Positions 1-11,089 of a DNA stretch of 64,000 nt are shown here, in pieces. The notes below the pieces were generated by a model. That model was not told the origin of the DNA and made no database searches. It was given only the letters and a program-made list of their open reading frames with translations. The stretch spans positions 1 to 64,000 of the forward strand of contig JBAMJV010008168.1 in the NCBI GenBank assembly GCA_037951105.1, in the 5' to 3' direction. Every line of letters starts with the position of its first letter. Position 1 is the stretch's first letter. Both the position numbers and the translations under genes were made by a program. The stretch is from Echinarachnius parma. Its lineage: Eukaryota; Echinodermata; Echinoidea; Clypeasteroida; Echinarachniidae.

Positions 1-2800
1 GATTCATTTAATCCATATCGAGATCCCTAACCAACCCCCTTCAACATTTGTATAATCCCTGACCCACACAAATAGCATACGGGAAGTATACTTACTGACT
101 GGAGGAGGGGTCGGACAACGCAGACTACATCTACATAGGGCCAGCCGCCAGAACCGCCTCAGCAAGGACCGGGCCTCCGGCCACCACGTCTCGCCGATAA
201 CATGAGACGAACGCATTTGGCGACGCCCAGCAAGGAGCCCGTAGAACCTCGCCCAACAGGGGCTCCGTTAACGAGAGCCCACGAGTCGGCCATCGCCCGG
301 AACTCGTGGGCATGGACAAGTGACTAAAACAAGCGTATCATGTCCTGCTGCGAGAATCGCCAGCACCATTAACGAAGGGAAGCCCAGACGCGGCCATTGC
401 CCGGGTCTTGTGACCCCGGGCCGGCGGCTGGGCAAAAAACTGGGTTCCCAGTAATAAAAAGCCCCCTTGGACGGAAGGGCCGACCACCACCCATCTCTTA
501 CCAGCCCTGACCTAATGCTAACAAGGTGCGCCAGGTACTCCGCCTCGGGTCAGGGCCAACGCCAGCAGGAAGACCGGCAGGACCGGCTCCAGCCAAGGGA
601 GGCCCTCAACATAGGCTCAACCTGGAGCACGGACCAAGGCCTGAGAACACCGGTCGAGACCCAGGACGGTACCAGAGACCTGGAAGATGGGCGTCGTAAA
701 CAAACCGCCTGCATGATTCGGGAACTAGGCTCTCGATGCAGTATAATTCAAATAAAATTATTAAGTTTGCAATTGGCAAGCATTTACCAAATACTTGCAT
801 TTCCTTTACCATAGGCAAAACAACAAATGAGCCATGTTCTGGCCCTCAAATTGCAAACTCCACCACTACAATACTAGCCAAATATTGTCACTATAAACCC
901 ATTCTCATATAAATAGAGCGCCATGACGAATACCGCAGATACACTGCTAATGTTAGTGCCATCAGTAATAGGCAACCTACATACATATTAGGTCACCTCA
1001 ATCATGTGTATCACTATTTCATGTGAGCTACCCCACATAAGCCAGATAAATGACTCTCAAGGAATCTATTGTCCATTAAAACTTAATTGCCCCCCCGCAA
1101 ATCATCCTGAAGACCGAGGGGAGAAGGAGCCATTGAGACGGGAGGAGACGGCCTCGCGTCCCCCCCGCCAGCTTATATCTGCAACGACCATGGGACTGTC
1201 GGGAACCCAACCCCGACCGACCGTCCCTGGAGGGGCGGAAGAAAAACCCCCCAAATATCCTGCATCTGGAACATTTGTAGGGACCGGATGGAGAAACGAC
1301 AACCGGCACTAGGACCACCAAGCTGATGAGGGGGCCGGGAACCTGCCAAGACTCCGCCGGAGCCAACAGCCTCATGCGTAGGCGACGGAAGGCATCTGAA
1401 CCACCCGAAGGAATCACTCGTGACTTCAGCTCGATGATGAGGGACCTAGCGACCTGACCCAACTGAGTATCTCTGCAAGGAGCAGACGAAGTACGACCTC
1501 TGAAAAGAGAATATCCGGACTCCTCGAGATCGTGGGGGCCTGGCACCACCGACACCTGCCGAAAGGGGTCCCTGGAGAAGGACTTCAGGCCAAATGAGAA
1601 GGCCTCGGCACTGAACTGACCGCAACCCAACCTGGGAACCGAGAGACTGCCAACAGCCTAGGCGAACGGGGGCGTGGGGATGAATGGAAGACTCCATGCT
1701 GAAACAAGGGACATCTAGAACGGCAAAAAACCGAGATACAATATCAGCCGGGGAGCCTCGTACGCAAGGGAACCAACGACACCGGATCAGGTTTAGTTAC
1801 ACAGCAACGGGGCTGAGGAAGAAGAAAACCCCGACTGTGTCCACGGAAAATTCAGTCCTCCCCCGGAAAACGAGGTATAGAACGTTGGGATACCAAGATT
1901 GGCTAACCACCCTATCAAAGCCAAACTGTCTTAAATGCAATGGCCAACCCGCCATCCGTGCACACGAGCATTCGACTGAGAAAGGGGAATCGAACTGATG
2001 AGTAACCGCCTTAACGAGGCTGACCCTATGATACAACTCCTTGTCCACAACATAAACAACGCCGATCGCGTGGCTTAAAACCAACAATGGCCCACTGGCC
2101 ATCGCAACGGATCCCGGCGCATAACCCAGACCCACAGGCAACGTTATGCCCTGAGATCGGGCTCAAACCGGGCCGGATCCACACAGGCCTAGGGGAGATA
2201 GTAGTAGACAACAAACAAGCCATAAGACAAGAGTCGTGGCGACCCTGCCAGGACGCAACCTAAAGCCCTGGCGATCTCGTCCGAACACGAATCTGGACCC
2301 GCCTGGTCCGCAAACAGATGCCTCATCCTGCAGCCTCGCGACCCTCACTCGACGTAGGGAAGCGAAACCTCCACAAAAAATATAACTGTCCGGCGCCCCA
2401 CCTAGACGCCCGAAGGTAAAAACCAAAGGGAAGTCGGTGGGGGGGGGGGGGGGGGCACCGGCTCCCCCCCCACCCCACGGGACGGGAGCAAGGACAGCGA
2501 TAAGGGGACCCGCCAGGGGTCGCGCGGGCACCCCGATAGGTCTACCGCGGACAGGGATCCCGGGGGAGCCAAAGGAACCAACGGAACCAAAGGAACCCGC
2601 CCCGCGCAGCAAAGGGCAGCGGAAAAGGGGACCCGCCAGAGGTCGCGCGGGCACCCCGATAGGTCTACCGCGGGCAGAGATCCCGGGGGAACCAAAGGAA
2701 CCAAGGAACCAAAGGAACCTACCCCGCGCAGGTGACTAAACACCCCGTGGCAAGTGACGCGCATCAACCCGTGCGTCAAAGGACATGCGGTCAAGACGAC
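1..2800. other. GC-rich block of unknown origin
   Basis: Two GC-rich, purine-leaning stretches (about 100-720 and 1090-2800) flank an AT-rich strip at 720-1085. The composition is clearly unlike the AT-rich DNA that follows from 2800. Open frames of 60-184 codons exist on both strands, but none shows a family motif, and long frames are expected by chance in GC-rich DNA. It could be the non-coding or decayed part of a large retroelement cut by the left edge, or a transferred or duplicated segment. I recognise no domain, so no function is assigned. Confidence 0.4.
2504..2731. repeat. Tandem repeat, 123-bp unit, two copies
   Basis: GGGGACCCGCCA starts at 2504 and again at 2627. Both units continue through a shared GTCGCGCGGGCACCCC segment, a CCCGGGGGA segment and runs of the form AAAGGAACC. 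The second copy ends with CCCCGCGCAG near 2731. A run of 17 G lies just upstream (2439-2455). Confidence 0.8.
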
Positions 2801-3190
2801 TATATCGAGAGAATTTTAATACAGCTCACAGCATGACCTACGTCTAGACGGGGCTCAAACCATACTCCCGCTCCTCAAGAATCAAATAGCATTCACTGAG
2901 AGCGACAGGAACTTATCCTGTCATTATAATTCAAAGGCTTTCTGCCTTGTTGGTCGTTTTGTTTTATTTCTGGTGTGCAAATATTTGCATGAAGCGAGCT
3001 GCAACCAACGCTGTGGGAATTTTGTCGGCGAAGCTTGCGTAGCCATAGCCCGTAGAGGAAGTGTGTGACTTAGAGAGAGGCTTTGAATACTAGGACCTGT
3101 TCACCGGTTTGATATCGTGGTTTGAGAAAGAGAAGGGTACTATGTCACTTTTTGTACTTTTTGAGTTAACGAGTGTTTAGCGTTCATTGG

Positions 3191-3395
3191 AGCCTCGTAG
3201 AAATCATATTTAGTCGTCTTTTATTTTTGATGAAAATTCCCCAAATTAGAACTAACTATTGTCTGCAAATTTGACATCACATAGTTTGGGAACCCTGTAG
3301 AAACCAAATTATGTTGCTTTGTTTCATTTGTGATCGATATTCCTAAGGTTAGAACTAACTATTTTCTGCAGATTTTACATCAACTCAATGTAGCA
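3191..3395. repeat. Direct duplication, 100-bp period
   Basis: TGTAGAAA/CGTAGAAA starts the two units, 100 bases apart (3191 and 3291). Both contain the shared string TTAGAACTAACTATT and end near ACATCA. They are diverged but clearly related. The surrounding DNA from 2800 to 4435 is AT-rich and otherwise unassigned. Confidence 0.65.
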
Positions 3396-4435
3396 AAAAT
3401 TTGACTTAACGCCCTTCTCACTCTCACCCTACGATATGTACATTAAGTTCAACCATTTTAAACCCTCTTTTCTTTTTATTCTTTTCACCGATTGTCCTTG
3501 GTTAATGTAGAGTTAATTGGTGGTGTAATGGATCATTTCCCAATTCTAAAATATCTGATTGTTTGTACGAAATGAAATTAATCGATCCAAATGTTTGCTG
3601 TGATTACGGGTTCATTATGCACCATTTTATGTGCAGTTATTTCATTGTTGAGAATATTTTCTTGTTAATCAAAGTCCTATTTGCTTACATAAATCTATAC
3701 TATGCTTTTGGCACCAATGGTATATAAATTTGAATCAAATTTTTAAAACCTTTTCCTGTATTTGTCTATTCTTTAAATTATGATAAATCCAACATAAATT
3801 CCTTTTCTTTTACTTTTTTCGAGAGTTGGTTCACACTTCTAATAGTCAATCAATCAAGTTAACTATTCCGATGACTTGGTCAATATGAAGACAAAGTATC
3901 ACAAATGAGTTGGGCATATTAAAGTGAAGTAGGGCACAGAGACAAAGTTACACAATTTTAGGGTGATCAATAATATAATGAAGAAAAGAAAAAAAATCAC
4001 AAAAATGACAAAAGAACCCTAGTAAAATTAAACGTTCACAGAGTTCAATGCAAAAAAGTTTGCATTCAGAGAGTATAATATTCTTTATTATTGCAGACAG
4101 GCTTGAAAAGTGCTATAAAGTAGTCATAAAAATGATTTGATTTCTCTTATTGAAAATGAGAATACAATATAAATGCACGAGCAATTCTCTCAACGCTTGG
4201 ACAAGGACAAGGACAGGAATGATAAAGGGACTTGCCCTTGTACTTGCCCTCCTCATACACTCTGGCATTGATTCCACCTCGCTGGGTCCTACACCACCCG
4301 ATCAGTCCAATGGCGAAGCATGGTCCACTAACTGATTGGGGGCATATCAACTATTTGGGGAGGTACACTCTTATTTATTTCTTCTTTTTTTTAAGAACTT
4401 CATTCCTTGATCATCTTTTTTAGTGTTTTGTTGCC
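3396..4435. other. AT-rich stretch, nothing recognised
   Basis: No exon, RNA gene or known repeat end was seen. Open frames of about 60 codons on both strands at 4147-4423 overlap each other and show no family motif. Confidence 0.5.
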
Positions 4436-4612
4436 AAATTATTATTATTATTTTTTCAAAATTAATTAATTAATTAATTTAATGTTATTATTATTATTAT
4501 TTTATTTTTATTTATTTATTATTTTTTTAATTTTTTGTTGTTGGTGGGGGGGGGGGGGGGGGGGGGGGGGGACATTTGCTCCCCTGCCATGCCCCCAGTA
4601 GCTACACCCCTA
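4436..4612 (-). repeat. Simple repeats plus end of a poly-G element (family P)
   Basis: ATT/TTTA simple repeats (4439-4530) run into a G run of about 26 bases ending at 4570. After it come C-rich sequence and AGTAGCTACACCCC at 4599. That string is a diverged reverse complement of the GGCGTAGCTAGG end seen at the other poly-G elements in the window (20146, 42904, 44683). Confidence 0.55.
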
Positions 4613-4917
4613 ACTCAGTCACACAGTATTATCTACTGCACATCAATAGAGGCCTTGCTTTCAACATCTCACTCACAGCATTGGTTTTATATCATAACTT
4701 TGTCTGAACTTGAGAAACTTTAGCTATGAATAATGCTATCACAAATAATGTGTATTTAAGAAAGGGCAAGGATTTTCAGGTGAAATTTATATTCCTCATT
4801 GATTAATTCATGGCCTTTTATTCAATCCTGTTAGCCAAGAAGGCTGAATTGGGATTGAATTTACAATCAAGAGTATTAAAAAAAAACGTTGAAGATCATA
4901 CAAATCGTACAAATTAA

Positions 4918-5447
4918 AGGGGTAGTACAGTTTTGGTAAGGCTGAACTTTAGTAACCAAACCTGGACAGTAACATTATAAACTAATAGTTATTACTCCAC
5001 CATGCTCGAAAGGTATACAAAATTACAAACGACTAAGTAAAAAGCCTGTTATCATTAAAAAAGAGCCATTAAAACACAAGAGGGCGCTTTCTAAAAAGGG
5101 ATTGGTTTCAATCATTTTTCATACAAAATAATGCATGTGATGTTCTATTGAAATAAAAGTAGATAGATCATCAACAACTATTTTAAAAACGCTTTTGAAC
5201 ATTTTTGAAAAAGTGTAAGCATTTAAAAAATTTTTTGAAAAAATCATCTAATTATTTGGGCCCCAAATAATTATAAGATCAAATATATTTATTGATATTT
5301 CAGCCGTTTCTGGACCGATTTTGACCAAATAAAGTTTATTCTGCCATTAAAATTGCATGTTCTCTCAAATTCGACACTCAGTTTTTCATTATCTCACAAA
5401 AAAATTGTGATGTGCAGCGCCCTCTCTACCAAAACTAAACTACCCCT
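4918..5447 (+). mobile_element. TTAA-flanked inverted-repeat transposon, family A copy 1
   Basis: The 530-bp element is bounded by TTAA at 4914-4917 and 5448-5451. The left end AGGGGTAGTACAGTTTTGG is mirrored at the right by CCAAAACTAAACTACCCCT. There is no open frame for a transposase, so it is non-autonomous. TTAA duplications are characteristic of the piggyBac superfamily; assigning this element there is inference, because piggyBac ends usually start with CCC. Confidence 0.85.
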
Positions 5448-5960
5448 TTAAATTACAAGAAGCATACATTAAACAAAATTACAAATTTTTAACCGGTTTA
5501 ATTTGATTGTGTTCAAATAAAAAATCATACATCAGGTTAAATTGTGGAAATGCATTAAACAATTTAATTGTGAAAGTCTGTGCAAAGATCATTTTGATAT
5601 CATCACACATTCATTATTGCAGTCAAGAAATCCTACTCACTTGCAATGTGTGAACATATAATGTTACATGTACATTATACGAATGAACCTCTTCTGTACA
5701 TTTTTGTTTCAAAACCCATGGAAGGCTTTATTTACTCTTTAGTACATTCACCCTGTGAAAAAATTGGAATATCTACTATTAGAGGACAAATTTTAAAATG
5801 GAAAACTGCATTCTTATGTAAGTTATATCTTCAAAAGCAATGATGCATGTAGAAGATTTCTAAAGGCTAATGCACTTTTTTGTTAGCCATGACTCTTTCA
5901 AAAAAAATCTGTAAAGATTTGTTTAAACTTTAACTTTGAATACAAAGTTAAGTAGATTAA

Positions 5961-6360
5961 AGGTGAATGACAGTAGTGGGAAACGCCCCACCCCCTAAAA
6001 ATGAAATGTATATACGCTCTAATTACCAACCATGTGAAAGAATATAGTTTTACTAATATGGGATTATACAAATTTGGCCAAGAAACCGCCTACTAATTGA
6101 TATATTTGCAAAATTATAAATTGATCTGTTGCGGATAGATATCGCCAACGCGGAGTCGCGCATACGCTACGTGCAATTTGACCACGTGCATTCGCTATAC
6201 GGGCTTGTCCCCAGCTTGTCGATATCTCCAGTCCAGCGCTAGCGGCGCGGACAGGTGCGAACGGGTGGTGGATTTATACATTTCACGGGCGGGTATTGGA
6301 TTTCTTCCGATATTTCTGCATTTAACGCATCGTTGGGTTCGGATTTTAGTTTATTTTTAT
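5961..6360 (+). mobile_element. TTAA-flanked transposon, family B copy 1
   Basis: TTAA at 5957-5960 is followed by AGGTGAATGACAGTAGTGGG. The interior matches the reverse complement of the complete copy at 52889-53368, including the strings GCTTGTCCCCAGCTTGTCG and CAGCGCTAGCGGCG. Similarity fades after about 6360 and no matching right end is seen, so this copy is truncated or overwritten. The open frames at 6178-6503 lie inside the repeat and are not genes. Confidence 0.75.
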
Positions 6361-6745
6361 CTAGATTTACCAGAAAGGAATCAAATAAAATGTTTTTCTT
6401 CAAAACCATCAATGAAAAACTAAGCCAATTCAATACTCATGAGCGAAACAGTCTCGTAACAATTCAGATTCAAAGAATATCAGGGCCCCAGATGCACGAT
6501 TAATTGTGCATCTTTATGTGACAGGGCCCAGATATTAAAGGAGACATTTCTCAAATTGAAAATAATTTTGCTTTAATTTGAATCAATGAAAGTGGTGTGC
6601 GCTGAAATTCGTGTATTCTCCTGATAAACGGATACCAAATAACAATTTAAGCAATATAGGTTGAATACATATATTGCCCTGAATAATCCAGTGAGTGCTT
6701 GAAGACCCATTTTGTGTACAGTATTTCCATTTTCCACTGCCTTAA

Positions 6746-7123
6746 AGGGATCTAGTACTACGTTGTCCAAATCCTCAAAATCCTATTGGAATTCTAGCAG
6801 TTCCCACATACCTTGTTGTATTCGTATTAATAATAGAAGCATGCGACAGGTTTCGTTTTTTTGAATTTCCCTTTTGTTAAAAAGATATTTATGATTGAAG
6901 TGTTCAGATGTTAAACTATCTACTGGATAGTCATAACCAATTCATGTACAAAGTCGGTCCAATGAGATAGTGAATATCACTTTGCATTTTTGCTCATTAC
7001 TCGGCCATATAACGTCCATTTAACTTGAAATTTTCACACAATACCAAATCGATTTAACAACATTATACATTGTATCAACCATTCATCAATTTTTGCACCT
7101 GTCAATAAAGTTACTAGATCCCT
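6746..7123 (+). mobile_element. TTAA-flanked inverted-repeat transposon, family C copy 1
   Basis: The 378-bp element has TTAA at 6742-6745 and 7124-7127. Its ends are AGGGATCTAGTACTACGTTG on the left and AATAAAGTTACTAGATCCCT on the right. The interior holds the family hallmark TGCTCATTACTCGGCCATAT. No coding capacity was seen. Confidence 0.85.
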
Positions 7124-7519
7124 TTAAGCCTCCTTACTTTCATGGTCCTCTGCCTTTATGCTTCCGTGCTTCCTTTTTTGTATATATATTTCAAAATCCT
7201 GTCAAGTTGGGTACTGGCCTTGCGTGCGTTTGTCTCTTTCTTTTCCCAGGGCTTTCCAGTCTTGCGCAAGAATAAAAAGAAAAGAGGCGAAAATTGAATA
7301 AGATGGGAATAAAAAGGGAATTAGAAATTCATGCAACCAAAGGAAACACACAAAAAAATCAGTCGGTTACGCAGGACTGCTTGTGAATAGCGGGGTTGAG
7401 AAAAATTGCAAAGAAAATGGTAGGAACTATAGCATGGATTATATCACCACTAGTATAATCCATGGAGTGAGTTCGCTCTGGCTGTGCAGTATGATCTTTT
7501 TTAAACACTTCCCCTTTAA

Positions 7520-8054
7520 AGGGGTAGTTTAGTTTTGGTAGAGAGGGCGCTGCACATCACAATTTTTTTGTGAGGTAATGAAAAACTGAGTGTTGAATTT
7601 GAGAGAACATGCAATTTTAATGGCAGAATAAACTTTATTTGGTCAAAATCGGTCCAGAAACGGCTGAAATATCAATAAATATATATGATCTTATAATTAT
7701 TTGGGGTCCAAATAATTAGATGAATTTTTCAAAAAATCAAAAAAATGCATACACTTTTTCAAAAATGTTCAAAAGCGTTTTTTATATAGTTGTTGATGAT
7801 TTCGCTATTTAATCATTATATCAATAAACATCACATGCATAATTTTGTATGAAAAATGGTTGAAACCAATGCCTTTTAAAAAAGCGCCCTCTTGTGTTTG
7901 AATGGCTCTTTTTGAATGATAACAGGCTTTTTACTTAGTCGTTTGTAATTTTGTATACCTTTCGAGCATGGTGGAGTTATAACTATTAGTTTATAATGTT
8001 ACTGTGCAGGTTTTAGCTACTTGAGTTTAGCCTTACCAAAACTAAACTACCCCT
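7520..8054 (-). mobile_element. TTAA-flanked transposon, family A copy 2
   Basis: TTAA at 7516-7519 and 8055-8058 flanks ends AGGGGTAGTTTAGTTTTGG and CCAAAACTAAACTACCCCT. It is inverted relative to copy 1 and very similar along its full length. The left flank CTTCCCCTTTAA itself resembles a family A right end, so another element may once have abutted it. Confidence 0.85.
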
Positions 8055-8055
8055 T

Positions 8056-8680
8056 TAACTTATGACGTGGATGTGTCTATACATATTATTGTTCAGACGC
8101 CAGCCCTCATCATGTTGTTACTAATTAGCCCTAGACCCCATAACCTAAAGATTTATGATTTACCATAAAATTTACTTTAATTTAGTTGATTAAGTAATTG
8201 GTAGTTGTTTGTAGTTATTATTTAACTTATGACGTGGATGTGTCTATACATATTATTGTTCAGACGCCATCCCTCATCATGTTGTTACTAATTAGTCCTA
8301 GACCCCATAACCTAAAGATTTATGATTTACCATAAAATTTACTTTAATTTAGTTGATCAAGTAATTGGTAGTGTTTGTAGACATTATTTAACTATGACTG
8401 TGGATGTGTCTATACATATTATTTTTCAGACGCCAGCCCTCGTCATGTTGTTACTTAATAGCCCTAAGCCCATAACCTAAAGATTTATGATTTACCATAA
8501 AATTAACTTTAATATAGTTGATCAAGTAATTGGTAGTGTTTGTAGACATTATTTAACTAATGACGGTGGATGTGTCTATGCATATTAGTTTTCAGACGCC
8601 AGCCCTCATCATGTGGTTACTAATTAGCCCCAGACCCCATAACCTAAAGATTTATGTTTTACCGTAAATGTTACGGGGGC
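8056..8680. repeat. Satellite, 166-bp unit, about 3.7 copies
   Basis: Units start with TTAACTTATGACGTGG near 8056, 8222, 8388 and 8552. All contain CAGACGCCA and CATAACCTAAAGATTTATG. The last unit breaks off near 8680. The array begins exactly at the TTAA that closes the family A element before it. Confidence 0.85.
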
Positions 8681-8775
8681 CCAGAATTGTGCTGGTCGTA
8701 AGACCTGTAATATAGACCTTCGACTACCTTTTCTCTGAAGTCTGAACTAGATTACTAGAAGAAAATAAGGAACAT

Positions 8776-9060
8776 TACTCCAGTGTAACCCATTAAGGAC
8801 TGGTCCGTGAAATTCTCAGGCTGGGGTGGGGTCTACGTATGTAGAAGGCATTTTACATCTAAAACAAATCAAATATGGATCAGCCCTGTTGTCTGTGGTA
8901 GCCAGCGGGCTGAAATAAACCTTCTCTAGAGCAATGGGATCACTTCAGTGTAACCCATTTACGACTGGTCCAGAAAATTCTCGGGCTGGTGTATAGGGCA
9001 GGACCAGGCATAGGAGTCCAGGCACTAGCGAGTCTGAGCCCAGATTTACAGATTACTGTC
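8776..9060. repeat. Direct duplication, about 165-bp period
   Basis: CAGTGTAACCCATT with ACTGGTCC and a following TTCTC.GGCTGG block occur at about 8780 and again at about 8945. The string GAGTCTGAGCCCAGATT at about 9031 recurs at about 9548, so a related fragment lies beyond the palindrome array. Confidence 0.65.
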
Positions 9061-9142
9061 TTTTCCAGAAAGAAGGAAAAAAAAGAGGTACATTTTACAT
9101 CTAAATCAAATCATTCTTCTCGATGGGTTCCCTTACAAAAAA

Positions 9143-9404
9143 GTACCATGGTAGTACCATGGTAATGGGTACCATGGTATTACCATGGCACCCATGGTAT
9201 TACTGCGGTAGTACCATGGTTATACCATACCATTCCATTCCATAGTATCCACTGTAATATCGTGGTACCCATAGTTTAACCATGGTATTACCATGGTATA
9301 ACCACGGTATACCATGGTACAGAGCTGGGGCCAATATACCGTGTCACCATGGTATTGTACCGTGCCATGATTTTACTATGGTACTACCGTGGTACTACCG
9401 TGGT
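9143..9404. repeat. Array of TACCATGGTA palindromes
   Basis: I count ten CCATGG hexamers between about 9146 and 9320-9355, mostly inside TACCATGGTA or GTACCATGGTA. They are followed by variants with one base changed (CTATGG, CCGTGG). Spacing is irregular (about 10-60 bases). Each motif is self-complementary, so the whole stretch can fold on itself. It is flanked on both sides by copies of the GAGTCTGAGCCCAGATT repeat. The open frame across it is a by-product. Confidence 0.8.
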
Positions 9405-9410
9405 AAATTT

Positions 9411-10700
9411 GTTAAACGTTGCATGCTTCTAACTCTTGCATCAGTAATGTTGCACAGTACACATGATTTATTCACGTTTCGAATGGTCGTCTGTCTGAAA
9501 TCTTATAGACATGGGGCAGCACTAGGGATACGAGTGCAGGCAAGCGAGTCTGAGCCCAGATTATCCTCCTTTTCAAGGGGGAAAAAAAAAACGGCTATTT
9601 AAAACATTTCATGCATGATGCTAAATCATTCTTTTTCTGCATTCAAAAGCAGTTTCAGGGATCTTTCTGAGCATTGTGTATTTTCAACCAGGCATTTGGA
9701 AATAGCGTGAATTCAGTTTTGCCATGCTTTAGGAATATTTGTACATGTATGTTACTTTCCTATTAGTTTTTCTATTTCCTTAAATATTTACTCATTATAG
9801 TATTCTAATGTACTCTCCATAGTGTTTTTTATGATGATTTATGTTTTATTGAAATGTATAAACATTGATTACATAATCATGAGAGGAAGCAGCGCATAGA
9901 AAACAATGTCTGTTGTGAAAAATAATTTTCCGATATATGAAATGAGAATTACAATGTCCCATTGTACCCCTGTTCTTCTGCTGATGATGAATAAACATGG
10001 TGATAAGTATTTGATGGCGACATTCACTGCAATATAATGATTTCCTCATGTAAATTAATTTTACGTCCATCCCATGCTGACAATGCAATCAAACCTACGA
10101 GAAGAAAAGGAAATAAATCAATAATATTCAGTTCAACTTTTTGGGAAAACATTGAAAATAAAGTCCAAAAGTTGTAAGTTGATTGTGGAATTTTTACAAA
10201 TAAATTGATAAAAATGGCAATTTACCTACCCTATGAGAGGAAATAGATGGAAACAAAATGATTGCGGTAGTAGAATTTATGAGGAAGAACATCAAAGATA
10301 TTTGAAATATCAAGTCCAAAATAGTAAGTTGATTAACCCATTGATAAAGAGTTGCAATTAACTGCAAAGTAGCGATTGATCACCAGTCAGAAAGCACACG
10401 CATTTGAACCAATCAGATTTGCGCATTAAAGCATGTTTTCTGACTTGCGATTAATTGCAACTCTGTATGCAACACCCCTCTGGTCCCGAGTGTTCTCTGG
10501 CTGGGGTCTATGGAGGAGGTGTGCAATTAATACTAAGATCTTCTTCTTCTTCAGAAAAATCTGCCTCTTTCACTCATGAAGAATCTTGCAGATCTTATCA
10601 GTCAGTCTTGAATGTGTTTAAATGTTTTAATTTATACCTTTTTTTTTTGCTCGCCCCATAATTTACCGGAGACTTAATTTGTGTTTTCTCCACATTGTCG
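9411..10700. other. AT-rich stretch upstream of the SOSTDC1-like exon
   Basis: Apart from the repeat fragment at about 9540-9565, nothing was recognised. It is probably intron of the SOSTDC1-like gene. I looked for a first exon with a signal peptide and a phase-1 donor on the + strand and found no convincing one, here or further left. Confidence 0.45.
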
Positions 10701-10706
10701 TTGCAG

Positions 10707-11089
10707 ATAGAGATCCGGTGCAGTGCGTGGAGCTTCGGTCCAAGAGGTACATATCGGATGGCTTCTGCACCAGCATCCGACCGATAACGGAGGTGGTATG
10801 CGCCGGCACCTGCATCCCTAACCCAGAGTGGTACTCTGAGTATATCAAAACTTACGGCAACCGCAAGCGAAAAGAGTGGCGCTGCGTCAACGACAGCGTG
10901 CGGCAAAAGCGGGTCACGTTACTCTGCGACAACGACACGACGAGAACTTATCGCATCAAGACGGTGAAAACCTGCAAGTGCAAACGGTTACAAAGCCAAC
11001 ACAACCAGTCGCACCGGTTGGTGGAGGCGGTGAGCTCGCCGCGGTCGGCGTCGAATCGGAACAGGAGGAACAGGAACAATCGGCAGTGA
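10707..11089 (+). CDS. SOSTDC1: Terminal exon of a SOSTDC1 (Wise)/sclerostin-like secreted antagonist
   Basis: This exon encodes the C-terminal cystine-knot domain of a secreted BMP/Wnt modulator. Members of the family bind the LRP5/6 co-receptors and BMP ligands outside the cell. The acceptor TTGCAG ends at 10706, and the reading frame enters with two bases of a split codon, so the intron is phase 1. The stop is TGA at 11087. The frame shows QCVELRSKRYISDGFC, EVVCAGTC, EWRCVND, LLC and a TCKCKR close, followed by HNQS. The eight cysteines fall at the spacing of the family, and HNQS matches its conserved N-glycosylation site. RYISDG, EWRCVND and TRTY are closer to SOSTDC1 than to sclerostin. 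A basic tail rich in R and N follows, as in both vertebrate proteins. The loop between GTC and EWRC carries PNPEWYSEY and lacks the usual Asn-X-Ile LRP-binding motif. The single intron position fits the two-exon SOST/SOSTDC1 plan. Exon 1, with the signal peptide, is not identified. Confidence 0.92.

Noticed and set aside
2163-2794. Gly/Pro-rich open frames on both strands
   Set aside because: They arise from the GC-rich 123-bp tandem repeat and a G run; both strands are open because of composition.
6178-6503. Two overlapping + frames
   Set aside because: They lie inside transposon family B, and the other copies do not keep the frames.
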